NCBI GenBank assembly: GCA_035693165.1
Contig: DASSGZ010000310.1
Coordinates: 1 to 19,382, forward strand
Direction: 5' to 3'
DNA from: JAICKM01 sp035693165
GTDB lineage: Bacteria; Chloroflexota; Chloroflexia; QHBQ01; JAICKM01
DNA: 19,382 nucleotides
Of this stretch, positions 12,016 through 18,589 are shown piece after piece (position 1 is the stretch's first letter; each line of letters starts with the position of its first letter). Made by a program: the position numbers and the translations under genes. The notes under the pieces are model-generated. The model saw only the letters and a list, made by a program, of their open reading frames with translations, was not told the origin of the DNA and did not search any database.

Positions 12016-13338
12016 CTAACGGTTGATGAAGCCTTCGTAGCGGCGCATGAGCAACTGCGCTTCTAGCTGCTTCATCGTGTCGATGGCCACACCGACGACG
12101 ATCAGCAGTGCGGTGCTGGTCAGGCCCTGAACCTGCACGCCCGTAATCCATTCAGCGATATAGGGCATCACCGCCACGACACCCAGGAAGATAGCACCCA
12201 GGAACGTGATGCGGTTCAGCACATCGTTGAGGTACTTGGCGGTGCGCTGGCCCGGCCGGATGCCGGGGATGCTGCCGCCTTGCTTCTGCAAGTTCTCCGC
12301 GATATTCTGCTGGCCGAACACCACCATCGTGTAGAAGTAGGTGAAGGCCACCACCAGCACGAAGTAGATAATCTGGTATTGCAGCGTGGTCGGGCTGAAG
12401 AAGCCGATCATGGCGTTCGCCAGGTTCCGCACCCACTCGACCTGCGCCGCCGTCAGGAACGAGGCAATCGTGCCGGGGAAGATCATGATGCTGACCGCGA
12501 AGATCAGCGGGATCATACCCGCGCTGTTGACGCGCAGCGGGATGAAGCTGCTACCGCTCTGGCGCATCATCCGGTTGCCGCGGAAGACGTTCTTCGAATA
12601 ATGCACCGGGATGCGGCGCTGGCCTTCCTGGATCAGCACGATGCCGACCACCGTCGCCAGGCCGATAACGGCGAACAACGCCAGCCCCAGCACATTCAGA
12701 TCGCCCGTGCCGCCCTGGCTGAAGGCCAACTCGCCGATCAACGTGGGCATGCGGGAGACGATACCGCCGAAGATGATGATCGAGATGCCGTTGCCGATGC
12801 CGTTCTCGGTGATCAACTCGCCGATCCACAGCAGGATCATCGTCCCGGCCACCAGCGACACCAGCACCGAGAGCGAGTAGATGGTGTACTGCGGATTGAA
12901 CAGATCGAACGAAGGCAGCACGCCGGTGCTACGCAGCAGCACGCACTGGCCGAAGCCCTGCAGCGCGGCCAGCGGCACGGTCAGCCACTGCTGATACTGG
13001 TTGATCTTGTTGCGGCCCTGCTCGCCCTCTTTCGAGAGCTCGGTCAGGCGCGGCACAATCCCAACCAGCAACTGCATGATAATCGAGGCGGTGATGTACG
13101 GATAGACGCCCATCGTCGCCACACTGAAGTTCTGCAACGTGCCACCAGAGAAGATGTTCAGCACCCCCAGGATCTGGCCGACGTCTTGCTGCTGGAAGAG
13201 ATTCTGCAGCGCCACCAGGTCCGCGCCAGGCACCGGGATGTGGGCGAGCACGCGATAGATCATCAGCATCGCCAGGGTGAACAAGATTTTCCGCCGCAGA
13301 TCGTGGATCTTGAAGGCGTTGACGGTGGCCTCAAGCAT
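12016..13338 (-). CDS. secY: Protein translocase subunit SecY
   Basis: 440 residues with ten expected membrane helices. SecY forms the protein-conducting channel of the Sec translocon in the cytoplasmic membrane. Conserved parts seen are DLRRKILFTLAMLMIYRVLAHIPVPG (first membrane helix), FSVATMGVYPYITASIIMQLL (second), GQRRIPVHYSKN and NSAGMIPLIFAVSIMIFPGT around the cytoplasmic loop and seventh helix, PGIRPGQRTAKYL in the long C-terminal cytoplasmic loop, and the end QLLMRRYEGFINR. Its ATG overlaps the rplO stop (TAATG), indicating translational coupling. A strong terminator follows, so here secY ends the spc operon instead of continuing into adk. Confidence 0.98.
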   Translation of the reverse strand: MLEATVNAFKIHDLRRKILFTLAMLMIYRVLAHIPVPGADLVALQNLFQQQDVGQILGVLNIFSGGTLQNFSVATMGVYPYITASIIMQLLVGIVPRLTELSKEGEQGRNKINQYQQWLTVPLAALQGFGQCVLLRSTGVLPSFDLFNPQYTIYSLSVLVSLVAGTMILLWIGELITENGIGNGISIIIFGGIVSRMPTLIGELAFSQGGTGDLNVLGLALFAVIGLATVVGIVLIQEGQRRIPVHYSKNVFRGNRMMRQSGSSFIPLRVNSAGMIPLIFAVSIMIFPGTIASFLTAAQVEWVRNLANAMIGFFSPTTLQYQIIYFVLVVAFTYFYTMVVFGQQNIAENLQKQGGSIPGIRPGQRTAKYLNDVLNRITFLGAIFLGVVAVMPYIAEWITGVQVQGLTSTALLIVVGVAIDTMKQLEAQLLMRRYEGFINR

Positions 13339-13823
13339 TAGTGGCTCTCTTCCTGATCGGGCGCCGCCGCGCCGGTGTCGATGACCGTCGCCTGCCCGCC
13401 CGCGGCTTCAATCGCCGCTTTGGCGCTGGCGGTGAAGCGGTGGGCCGTCACGCGCAGGGGCTTGGACAGCGCCCCGCCGCCCAGGATCTTCACTGGGCGC
13501 GTGGTGTCGCGGATCAAGCCCGCCGTGACCAGCAACTCCGGCGTCACGTCGTGCTCGGTCTCCAGCGCATCCAGCCGCTCCAGGCTCACGATATGGTATT
13601 CGACGCGGAAGCGGTTCTTGAAGCCGCGCTTATAGGGCAACTGCTGCTGGATCGGGGTCTGGCCGCCGACAAAGTGCCGCGCCATGTAGTGGTGGCCGCT
13701 GCGGGCTTTCTGGCCCTTCTGGCCCCGGCCCGCCGTCTTCCCGGTCCCCGACCCCGGCCCGCGCCCGACGCGTTTGCGGTTGGTAAACGCCCCCTCCGGC
13801 GCGCGGAGATCGCTTAATTCCAT
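13338..13823 (-). CDS. rplO: 50S ribosomal protein L15
   Basis: 161 residues with the ATG used here. The glycine/arginine-rich N-terminus GRGPGSGTGKTAGRGQKGQKARSG and FVGGQTPIQQQLPYKRGFKN are diagnostic; the C-terminal half carries LGGGALSKPLRVTAHRFTASAKAAIEAAGG. L15 is a late assembly protein of the 50S subunit. The ATG at 13823 gives the family N-terminus MELSDLRAPEGA and has AAAGGA seven bases upstream; the longer frame uses a TTG at 13844 with no support. A short acidic end (DQEESH) is present. It follows rpmD across a 79-nt gap dominated by a long stem-loop, and overlaps secY by one base. Confidence 0.97.
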   Translation of the reverse strand: MELSDLRAPEGAFTNRKRVGRGPGSGTGKTAGRGQKGQKARSGHHYMARHFVGGQTPIQQQLPYKRGFKNRFRVEYHIVSLERLDALETEHDVTPELLVTAGLIRDTTRPVKILGGGALSKPLRVTAHRFTASAKAAIEAAGGQATVIDTGAAAPDQEESH

Positions 13824-13845
13824 TTCAGTATCCTTTACGAGCAAT

Positions 13846-13900
13846 CAGCGTTCCGCCGGCAGTCTTGCGTCGCTGGACGCAAGACCGCGGCTGAGCGCTG
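13846..13900 (-). other. 55-nt near-palindrome between rpmD and rplO
   Basis: The core GTCTTGCGTC (13862-13871) pairs perfectly with GACGCAAGAC (13876-13885) around a 4-nt loop. Outside it, CAGCG at 13846-13850 pairs with CGCTG at 13896-13900, with partial pairing in between (GCCG region). It begins two bases after the rpmD stop and ends 22 bases before the rplO ATG. No T-run follows, so a stable mRNA structure is more likely than a terminator. Confidence 0.75.
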
Positions 13901-13902
13901 GG

Positions 13903-14127
13903 TCAAACTTCTTCAAACGAGACCAGGTGCTTGACCTTGAAGATCATGCCACGAATGCTGGGGCTGTCAGGCACCTCGATGGTCTGGTTGAGGTGGCGGA
14001 AGCCCAGCGAACGGATGGTATCCTTCTGGTCCTGCTTATATCCGATGGCGCTTTTCACCCAGGTGATGCGCAGGCTGCCGCCTTCGCGGGCGCCCGCGCT
14101 GCGCGCGCTCTGTCGCTGTTCAGCCAT
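13903..14127 (-). CDS. rpmD: 50S ribosomal protein L30
   Basis: 74 residues, including about 17 extra N-terminal residues (MAEQRQSARSAGAREGG) before the core. The core is the usual 55-60 residue L30: LRITWVKSAIGYKQDQKDTIRSLGFRHLNQTIEVPDSPSIRGMIFKVKHLV. L30 packs on 23S rRNA on the outer face of the 50S subunit. Its ATG overlaps the rpsE stop (TAATG), so its translation is probably coupled to S5. rplO follows after the stem-loop. Confidence 0.96.
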   Translation of the reverse strand: MAEQRQSARSAGAREGGSLRITWVKSAIGYKQDQKDTIRSLGFRHLNQTIEVPDSPSIRGMIFKVKHLVSFEEV

Positions 14128-14918
14128 TAGCTACCAGCCTCCTTCTGCTCGGGGGCCGCAGCAGGCGCCGCCGGGCGCGGGCCACCCGGACCACGGCCAC
14201 CGCCGGGGCCGCCGCGGCGATCGCCACGACCGCCGCCAAAGCCACCCCGGCCCTGACCGCCGCCGCCGCCGCGCCCGCCCTGGCCACGACCTTCACCGCG
14301 GCCCCCACCGGGGCCGCCGCGGCGGTCACCGCGCTCGGGGCGCTGCTCGACCACCCGCTCCGGGGGCGGGGGTGTACCCGCCGCTGCCGCCAGGCGCACG
14401 GCGCGCGAGATCTGGCGCTTGTTCAGTTCGGCGACGGTAAAACCGCGTCGCCCGGCCTCTTCTTCCACGGAGCGCAGCCGGCTCAGCGCCAGCAGGGTCG
14501 CGCGGGACACGTTAATGGGGTTGTTGTTACCCAGCGACTTGGTCAGCACGTCCTTGATGCCGGCGGCTTCGAGCACGGCCCGCACACCACCACCGGCGAT
14601 CACGCCGGTACCGGGCGCCGCCGGCTTCAGCAGCACGCGCGACGCGCCGAAGTCGACCGTAATTTCATGCGGAATGGTGGTGCCGATGAGCGGCACGCGC
14701 ACCAGGTTCTTCTTGGCGTCCTCGGTGCCCTTGCGGATCGCCTCGGGCACCTCGCTCGCCTTGCCGGTGCCGGCGCCGACGAGGCCGTGGCCGTCGCCGA
14801 CCACCACGACCGAGCTGAAGCTGAACCGGCGGCCACCCTTGACCACCTTGGACACGCGGTTCACCTGAACCACTCGCTCCTCAAGCTCCAGCCGGGTTGC
14901 ATCAATTCGAGGGGGCAT
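14127..14918 (-). CDS. rpsE: 30S ribosomal protein S5 with long RGG-rich C-terminal tail
   Basis: 263 residues; bacterial S5 is usually about 160-200. The first ~160 are ordinary S5: double-stranded-RNA-binding-like N-domain (LEERVVQVNRVSKVVKGGRRFSFSSVVVVGD, GTGKASEVPEAIRKG) and C-domain (PAAPGTGVIAGGGVRAVLEAAG, KSLGNNNPINVSRATL). S5 takes part in decoding accuracy and mRNA unwinding at the entry channel. Residues ~180-263 are low complexity: PPPPERVVEQRPER, then a Gly/Arg-rich region (196-247) with four RGG motifs and a repeated 13-residue unit RGDRRGGPGGGRG, then an Ala/Pro end. The frame is open without a stop, its codon use matches neighbours, and the stop overlaps rpmD, so it is genuine rather than a frameshift. 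AAAGGAG precedes the ATG. Confidence 0.96.
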   Translation of the reverse strand: MPPRIDATRLELEERVVQVNRVSKVVKGGRRFSFSSVVVVGDGHGLVGAGTGKASEVPEAIRKGTEDAKKNLVRVPLIGTTIPHEITVDFGASRVLLKPAAPGTGVIAGGGVRAVLEAAGIKDVLTKSLGNNNPINVSRATLLALSRLRSVEEEAGRRGFTVAELNKRQISRAVRLAAAAGTPPPPERVVEQRPERGDRRGGPGGGRGEGRGQGGRGGGGGQGRGGFGGGRGDRRGGPGGGRGPGGPRPAAPAAAPEQKEAGS

Positions 14919-14928
14919 GTCTACTCCT

Positions 14929-15291
14929 TTAGAAGTCCAAACCGGCTTCGCGAGCGGCTTCGGCTAATGCTTTGACGCGGCCGTGATACTGATAGCCGCC
15001 ACGGTCGAACACAACTTGCTTGATCCCGGCGTCGATGGCGCGCTGGGCCACCAGGCGACCCACCGCCTGGGCATCGACCGTCTTGGTGCCGTCCTGCCCG
15101 CGCAGGTCCTTATCCAGGGTGCCGGCGGCGGCCAGGGTATGCCCGGTCGAGTCGTCGATCACCTGGGCATAGATATGTTTCAGACTGCGGAAGACATTCA
15201 ACCGCGGGCGAGCGCTGGTGCCGACGACCGTCGCGCGCACGCGCCGGTGGCGCTTGGCGCGGGACGAGAGCTTATGCGGTATGATTTTCAT
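14929..15291 (-). CDS. rplR: 50S ribosomal protein L18
   Basis: 120 residues, the typical length. L18 binds 5S rRNA with L5 and L25 and joins it to the central protuberance of the 50S subunit. Family segments: basic N-terminus SSRAKRHRRVRATVVGTSARPRLNVFRSLKHIYAQVIDD, then GLDF-ending FDRGGYQYHGRVKALAEAAREAGLDF. AGGAG lies five bases before the ATG, overlapping the rplF stop region (8-nt gap), and rpsE follows after 10 nt. Tight spacing shows a single transcript. Confidence 0.98.
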   Translation of the reverse strand: MKIIPHKLSSRAKRHRRVRATVVGTSARPRLNVFRSLKHIYAQVIDDSTGHTLAAAGTLDKDLRGQDGTKTVDAQAVGRLVAQRAIDAGIKQVVFDRGGYQYHGRVKALAEAAREAGLDF

Positions 15292-15299
15292 GGCTGCTC

Positions 15300-15857
15300 C
15301 TACTTCTTACCTTTGCCGGTCTTGCCGGTCTTGCCGGCCTTGCGGCGAATGCGCTCACCAGCGTAGCTGATGCCCTTGCCCTTGTAGGGTTCCGGCTCGC
15401 GGATACTGCGGATCTTGGCCGCCTCTTCCCCCACCAGTTGCTTATCGATACCTGTGATGTGCAGGCGGCTGGTGCCGTCCACGGCGAAGGTGATTCCGGC
15501 GGGCGGGCTGACCCGCACCGGGTGCGAGAACCCAAGGGCCAGCACGATGTCGTTGCCCTCTTTGGCCACGCGATAGCCGACGCCGCTGATTTCGAGCGTC
15601 TTGGTGTAGCCCGTGGTGACGCCCTGCACCATGTTGTTCAGCAGGCTGCGGGTCAGCCCGTGCAGCGAGCGATGGAAACCGTCGTCGCTGGTGCGCTGCA
15701 CCTTGAGCGTGCCGTCTTCCTGGACGATCAGCAGATCGGGGTGGAAAGCCTGGGTCAACGACCCCTTCGGCCCCTTCACCGTCACCTGGTTGTTTGCTTC
15801 GAGCCGCACATCGACGCCCTTGGGCACCGGGATCGGCAATCTACCAATTCGCGACAT
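15300..15857 (-). CDS. rplF: 50S ribosomal protein L6
   Basis: 185 residues. L6 lies near the sarcin-ricin loop and factor-binding centre of the 50S subunit. It shows the duplicated L6 fold: MSRIGRLPIPVPKGVDVRLEANNQVTVKGPKGSL in the first half and the second-half signature SIREPEPYKGKGISYAGERIRRKAGKTGK with the basic tail KTGKGKK. AAGAGGAG lies seven bases before the ATG. It is 92 nt downstream of rpsH; that gap contains a hairpin of a repeat-like type, unlike the tight spacing on its other side. Confidence 0.98.
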   Translation of the reverse strand: MSRIGRLPIPVPKGVDVRLEANNQVTVKGPKGSLTQAFHPDLLIVQEDGTLKVQRTSDDGFHRSLHGLTRSLLNNMVQGVTTGYTKTLEISGVGYRVAKEGNDIVLALGFSHPVRVSPPAGITFAVDGTSRLHITGIDKQLVGEEAAKIRSIREPEPYKGKGISYAGERIRRKAGKTGKTGKGKK

Positions 15858-15891
15858 TTGTTGCTCCTCTTAAAAATAGGGCTGGCGTTCT

Positions 15892-15911
15892 GGAGGCGGA
15901 GGTACGCCTCC
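15892..15911 (-). other. Hairpin between rpsH and rplF
   Basis: GGAGGCG and CGCCTCC pair over seven bases around a 6-nt loop. The surrounding bases look like an inserted intergenic repeat rather than a designed leader; a further GC-rich imperfect stem (GCCGGCG area, 15917-15933) lies alongside. Confidence 0.5.
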
Positions 15912-15949
15912 CCACGCCGGCACGCGCCCGGCGGCACTGCCCAGCAGTA

Positions 15950-16348
15950 CTACCAGACGTAGCAGAGTACTTCGCCGCCCACCCGCTTGCGCCAGGCTTC
16001 GTGGCCCGACAGGATGCCCTGGGAGGTCGAGAGCACGCACACGCCCAGGCCGCCGAGCACCACCGGGATCTCCTGGCGGTTGGCATAGACCCGCAGGCCC
16101 GGCTTGCTGACCCGCTTGAGGCCGGTGACGACCGGCTTCTTGTCGGGGCCATACTTCAACCAGACGCGGAAGTTGCGGTTGCCGTCCTCGCCCGGAAAAT
16201 CGAAATCTTTGATATAGCCCTCCTCCTTCAAGATGCGGGCAATCGCCAGCTTCATCTTGGAGGTCGGAATCAACACACTCTGGTGCCGGGCCATGCCGCC
16301 GTTGCGGATTCGCGTCAGCATATCGGCGATCGGATCAGTCGTATTCAT
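15950..16348 (-). CDS. rpsH: 30S ribosomal protein S8
   Basis: 132 residues. S8 binds 16S helix 21 and, in enterobacteria, its own spc mRNA near rplE. Family segments: TDPIADMLTRIRNG and HQSVLIPTSKMKLAIARILKEEGYIKDF in the N-domain; GLKRVSKPGLRVYA, then GGLGVCVLSTSQGILSGHEAWRKRVGGEVLCYVW in the C-domain. The serine-rich loop STSQG and the ending GGEVLCYVW are diagnostic. AGAGGAG stands about twelve bases before the ATG, slightly far. It follows rpsZ by 18 nt. Confidence 0.98.
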   Translation of the reverse strand: MNTTDPIADMLTRIRNGGMARHQSVLIPTSKMKLAIARILKEEGYIKDFDFPGEDGNRNFRVWLKYGPDKKPVVTGLKRVSKPGLRVYANRQEIPVVLGGLGVCVLSTSQGILSGHEAWRKRVGGEVLCYVW

Positions 16349-16366
16349 GAACTACTTGTTCTCCTC

Positions 16367-16552
16367 TTACCAACTCGACTTCACGACGCCGGGCAGCTTG
16401 CCCTGCAACGCCATCTCGCGGAAGCAGATCCGGCACAGGCCAAACTTGCGCATGTAGGCGCGGGGGCGCCCGCAGACCTTGCAGCGATTGTAAGCCCGCA
16501 CCTTGTACTTGGCCGGGCGGGACGCCTTCACGATAAGCGAGGTTTTCGCCAT
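16367..16552 (-). CDS. rpsZ: 30S ribosomal protein S14 type Z (zinc)
   Basis: 61 residues, the short S14 form. The zinc ribbon has Cys24, Cys27, Cys40 and Cys43 (YNRCKVCGRPRAYMRKFGLC and RICF). The end MALQGKLPGVVKSSW is standard. S14 belongs to the head of the 30S subunit. AAGGA lies eight bases before the ATG. It sits between rplE and rpsH, the usual site. No zinc-free paralogue is present in the window. Confidence 0.98.
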   Translation of the reverse strand: MAKTSLIVKASRPAKYKVRAYNRCKVCGRPRAYMRKFGLCRICFREMALQGKLPGVVKSSW

Positions 16553-16573
16553 TCCCTGTGTCCTTATCCTTTC

Positions 16574-17128
16574 CTATGAGCGCCGGAAGGGCATGCCCAT
16601 GAGTTCCAACAGCCGCCGTGCTTCCTGATCGGTTTTCGCGGTGGTGACAAAGACCAGTTCCATGCCGCGGACCTTATCGATCCGGTCGTACTCCAGCTCG
16701 GGGAAAATCAGTTGCTCGCGCAGGCCCAGCGTGTAGTTGCCGTGGCCGTCGAACGACTTGCTGCTCACCCCGCTGAAGTCGCGCACGCGCGGCAGGGCGA
16801 TATTGAACAGGCGATCCATCAGGTCGTACATGCGCTCGCTGCGCAGCGTGACCATGACGCCAATCGGCATGCCGGCACGCAGCTTGAAGGCGGCAATCGA
16901 CTTCTTGGCCCGCGTGATCAGCGGCTTCTGGCCGACGATGGCGGTCACGTCGTTCACCGCGTTGTCGAGCGCCTTGGCGTTGGCGATGGCCTCGCCCATG
17001 CCGATGTTGAGCACGATCTTGGTGATGCGCGGCACCTGCATCGGGTTGGTATAGCCAAACTCTTTCATCAGCGCTGGCACGACTTCCTTATAGTACTTCT
17101 CGCGCTGACGGGCAACGTATTCTGCCAC
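16574..17128 (-). CDS. rplE: 50S ribosomal protein L5
   Basis: 184 residues with the GTG start used here, the family's usual size. L5 binds 5S rRNA in the central protuberance and contacts the P-site tRNA. Segments: KYYKEVVPALMKEFGYTNPMQVPRITKIVLNIGMGEA, then GQKPLITRAKKSIAAFKLRAGMPIG, LRSERMYDLMDRLFNIALPRVRDFSG and TTAKTDQEARRLLELMGMPF. The GTG at 17128 is supported by GGGAGG seven bases upstream; a second GTG at 17149 (adding seven residues) would put the ribosome site inside the gene. A 157-nt gap with several hairpins separates it from rplX. Confidence 0.97.
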   Translation of the reverse strand: MAEYVARQREKYYKEVVPALMKEFGYTNPMQVPRITKIVLNIGMGEAIANAKALDNAVNDVTAIVGQKPLITRAKKSIAAFKLRAGMPIGVMVTLRSERMYDLMDRLFNIALPRVRDFSGVSSKSFDGHGNYTLGLREQLIFPELEYDRIDKVRGMELVFVTTAKTDQEARRLLELMGMPFRRS

Positions 17129-17142
17129 TCTACATCCTCCCA

Positions 17143-17168
17143 CCGGCACCGGGCCTGCCGCCCGCCGG
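17143..17168 (-). promoter_or_regulatory. Bulged hairpin directly before the rplE ribosome site
   Basis: On the minus strand CCGGC and GGGC (17168-17160) pair with GCCC and GCCGG (17154-17151 and 17147-17143), leaving a 5-nt loop and a 3-nt one-sided bulge. It ends two bases before the rplE ribosome site. In E. coli the S8 repressor binds spc mRNA at the start of rplE; a matching role here is only a guess. Confidence 0.45.
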
Positions 17169-17192
17169 TTCGTCTAGAAAAACAACAGCCGT

Positions 17193-17276
17193 GAGAGCGC
17201 TACTGAGCTCTCGCCCCGTGTAGGCTGTCCCGCAAAGGGGCGCAGCAACTGGTCGGAAGGGCCGGGGCGAGTTGCT
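17193..17276 (-). promoter_or_regulatory. Competing stems in the rplX-rplE gap (attenuator-like)
   Basis: Three stems in transcription order: A, AGCAACT (17276-17270) with AGTTGCT (17250-17244); B, TCGCCCCG (17270-17263) with CGGGGCGA (17218-17211); C, GAGAGC (17212-17207) with GCTCTC (17198-17193), followed by ACGGCTGTTG and a run of five T. B overlaps A by one base and C by two, and A and B are interleaved, so they form a pseudoknot or exclude each other. C resembles a weak terminator. Confidence 0.5.
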
Positions 17277-17285
17277 TGTCAGCGC

Positions 17286-17624
17286 TTAGCGGCTCCAGCG
17301 CTTGTCCGGGTCGCGGTCCAGCAACTCGTTGCAGTTGCGGCAGGAACGGGCCTTGCTGCCGTCGGCCAGGAACGTATGGGCCACGCGCACGGGCTTGTTG
17401 CACTTGGCGCAGACCACCATCACCTTGGAGGCGTCCATGGGCGCCTCGACCTCGACGATGCCGGCCTGGCGCGCGCCCGCACGCCCGCGCGTATGCTTGC
17501 GCATCACGTTGATACCCTCGACAATGACTTTATTGTCGCCGGGGTGGACCTCCCGGACGCGCCCGCGCTTGCCCTTATCTTTGCCCGCGATCACCAGTAC
17601 GGTGTCGTCCTTATGTACATTCAT
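17286..17624 (-). CDS. rplX: 50S ribosomal protein L24 with C-terminal zinc ribbon
   Basis: 112 residues. L24 starts 50S assembly and lies at the exit tunnel rim. The KOW motif is KDDTVLVIAGKDKGKRGRVREV (residues 5-26), followed by VIVEGINVMRKHTRG. The C-terminal part carries Cys72, Cys75, Cys95 and Cys98 (VCAKCNKPVRV and SCRNCNELL), a zinc-ribbon pattern seen in many but not all bacterial L24 proteins. The ATG is in the expected place; AGGAG lies rather far (about 13 bases) upstream. An internal promoter lies in the 116-nt gap behind rplN, with a 5-bp hairpin GCCGC/GCGGC at 17672-17685 in the leader. Confidence 0.97.
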   Translation of the reverse strand: MNVHKDDTVLVIAGKDKGKRGRVREVHPGDNKVIVEGINVMRKHTRGRAGARQAGIVEVEAPMDASKVMVVCAKCNKPVRVAHTFLADGSKARSCRNCNELLDRDPDKRWSR

Positions 17625-17690
17625 TGGTTTCTCTTATTCTCCTGGCTACCTGGAACAGGTGCAAAATGGGCGCCGCAAAGGCGGCTAACA

Positions 17691-17720
17691 ATTATACCAG
17701 CTTTACCGGGCGCCTGTCCA
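17691..17720 (-). promoter_or_regulatory. Internal extended -10 promoter upstream of rplX
   Basis: Minus strand -35 TGGACA (17720-17715), an 18-base spacer ending TGG, and perfect -10 TATAAT (17696-17691). This is element-for-element the same as the infA promoter. It would start a transcript for rplX and the following spc genes inside the supercluster. Confidence 0.78.
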
Positions 17721-17740
17721 GCAGGTCGGGCTGGGGTCGC

Positions 17741-18109
17741 TTACAGCACCTCAGGCGCCAGCGACACGATCTTCATAAACTGGCGTTCACGGAGTTCGCG
17801 AGCCACCGGGCCGAAGATGCGCGTCCCGCGCGGATTGTTCTGCGGGTTCAGAAGCACGGCGGCGTTGTCGTCGAAGCGGATATGGGAGCCGTCGGGCCGG
17901 CCATATTCCTTCGCGGTGCGCACGACAACCGCGCGCACGACTTCGCCCTTCTTGACCGCCCCACCGGGCGCTGCCTGCTTCACGGCGGCGATGATGATAT
18001 CGCCCACGCCGGCATACTTCCGGTTCGATCCGCCCATGACGCGGATGCACATGATCTCCTTGGCGCCGGTGTTATCGGCCACCCGGAGCCGGGTTTGCGG
18101 CTGGATCAT
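17741..18109 (-). CDS. rplN: 50S ribosomal protein L14
   Basis: 122 residues, the exact usual length. L14 lies at the subunit interface and contacts 16S helix 14 through bridge B8. Segments: MIQPQTRLRVADNTGAKEIMCIRVMGGSNRKYAGVGDIII at the N-terminus, KKGEVVRAVVVRTAKEYGRPDGSHIRFDDNAAVLLN in the centre, and the end PRGTRIFGPVARELRERQFMKIVSLAPEVL. AGGAG lies ten bases before the ATG. It follows rpsQ with a 37-nt gap. Confidence 0.98.
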   Translation of the reverse strand: MIQPQTRLRVADNTGAKEIMCIRVMGGSNRKYAGVGDIIIAAVKQAAPGGAVKKGEVVRAVVVRTAKEYGRPDGSHIRFDDNAAVLLNPQNNPRGTRIFGPVARELRERQFMKIVSLAPEVL

Positions 18110-18146
18110 GGTCTAGTGTCTCCTCTTCAACTGGCGAGGCCGGCTC

Positions 18147-18545
18147 TTAGAGCTGCGGCGCCCGCGACAGGATCTCCACGACACGCCAGCGCTTGGTCTT
18201 GCTGATCGGGCGGGTCTCCAGGATCCGAACGATATCGCCCTCGTTGCACTTCAATTCGTCGTGCGCCACGAACTTGTTGGTGCGGCGCATGATCTTCTTG
18301 TAGAGCCGATGGCGGACGAGGCGGTCGACCGCGACGATCACGGTCTTGTCCATTTTGTTGCTCACGACGCGGCCGGTGCGCATGCGCGACTTGCCGTGCT
18401 CAGGCACCCAGACATGCGAGTCGGTCTCGACCGCACCCTGGCCGCTCTGGCCGGGGGTCGGCGCGGGCGGCATCGCCACCGCGGCTTCGGTCGCGGCGGC
18501 AGCCGCCGTCAGGTCCTCGGCGCCGGGCTGATTCGTGTTGTCCAT
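18147..18545 (-). CDS. rpsQ: 30S ribosomal protein S17 with N-terminal extension
   Basis: 132 residues, against about 80-105 in most bacteria. The S17 OB-fold core begins near residue 56: RTGRVVSNKMDKTVIVAVDRLVRHRLYKKIMRRTNKFVAHDELKCNEGDIVRILETRPISKTKRWRVVEIL. Residues 1-54 are an extra Ala/Pro/acidic stretch (AAAAATEAAVAMPPAPTPGQ) without predicted structure. Internal ATGs at Met25 and Met55 have no ribosome site, while AGGAG lies twelve bases before the first ATG, so the extension seems to be made. S17 is a primary binder in the 30S body. It follows rpmC by 44 nt. Confidence 0.95.
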   Translation of the reverse strand: MDNTNQPGAEDLTAAAAATEAAVAMPPAPTPGQSGQGAVETDSHVWVPEHGKSRMRTGRVVSNKMDKTVIVAVDRLVRHRLYKKIMRRTNKFVAHDELKCNEGDIVRILETRPISKTKRWRVVEILSRAPQL

Positions 18546-18589
18546 ACTGATTAGTTGCTCCTATGACCGGGGGCTTCCCCCCGCCCCTA

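Noticed and set aside
12280..13341. 353-codon plus-strand frame opposite secY
   Set aside because: Exact antisense of a certain gene; the His/Gln/Asp/Arg-rich translation matches no family.
14127..14400. Frameshift as an explanation for the S5 tail
   Set aside because: The tail continues in the same frame with consistent third-position GC and its stop overlaps the rpmD start in the coupled TAATG form, as expected of an intact gene.
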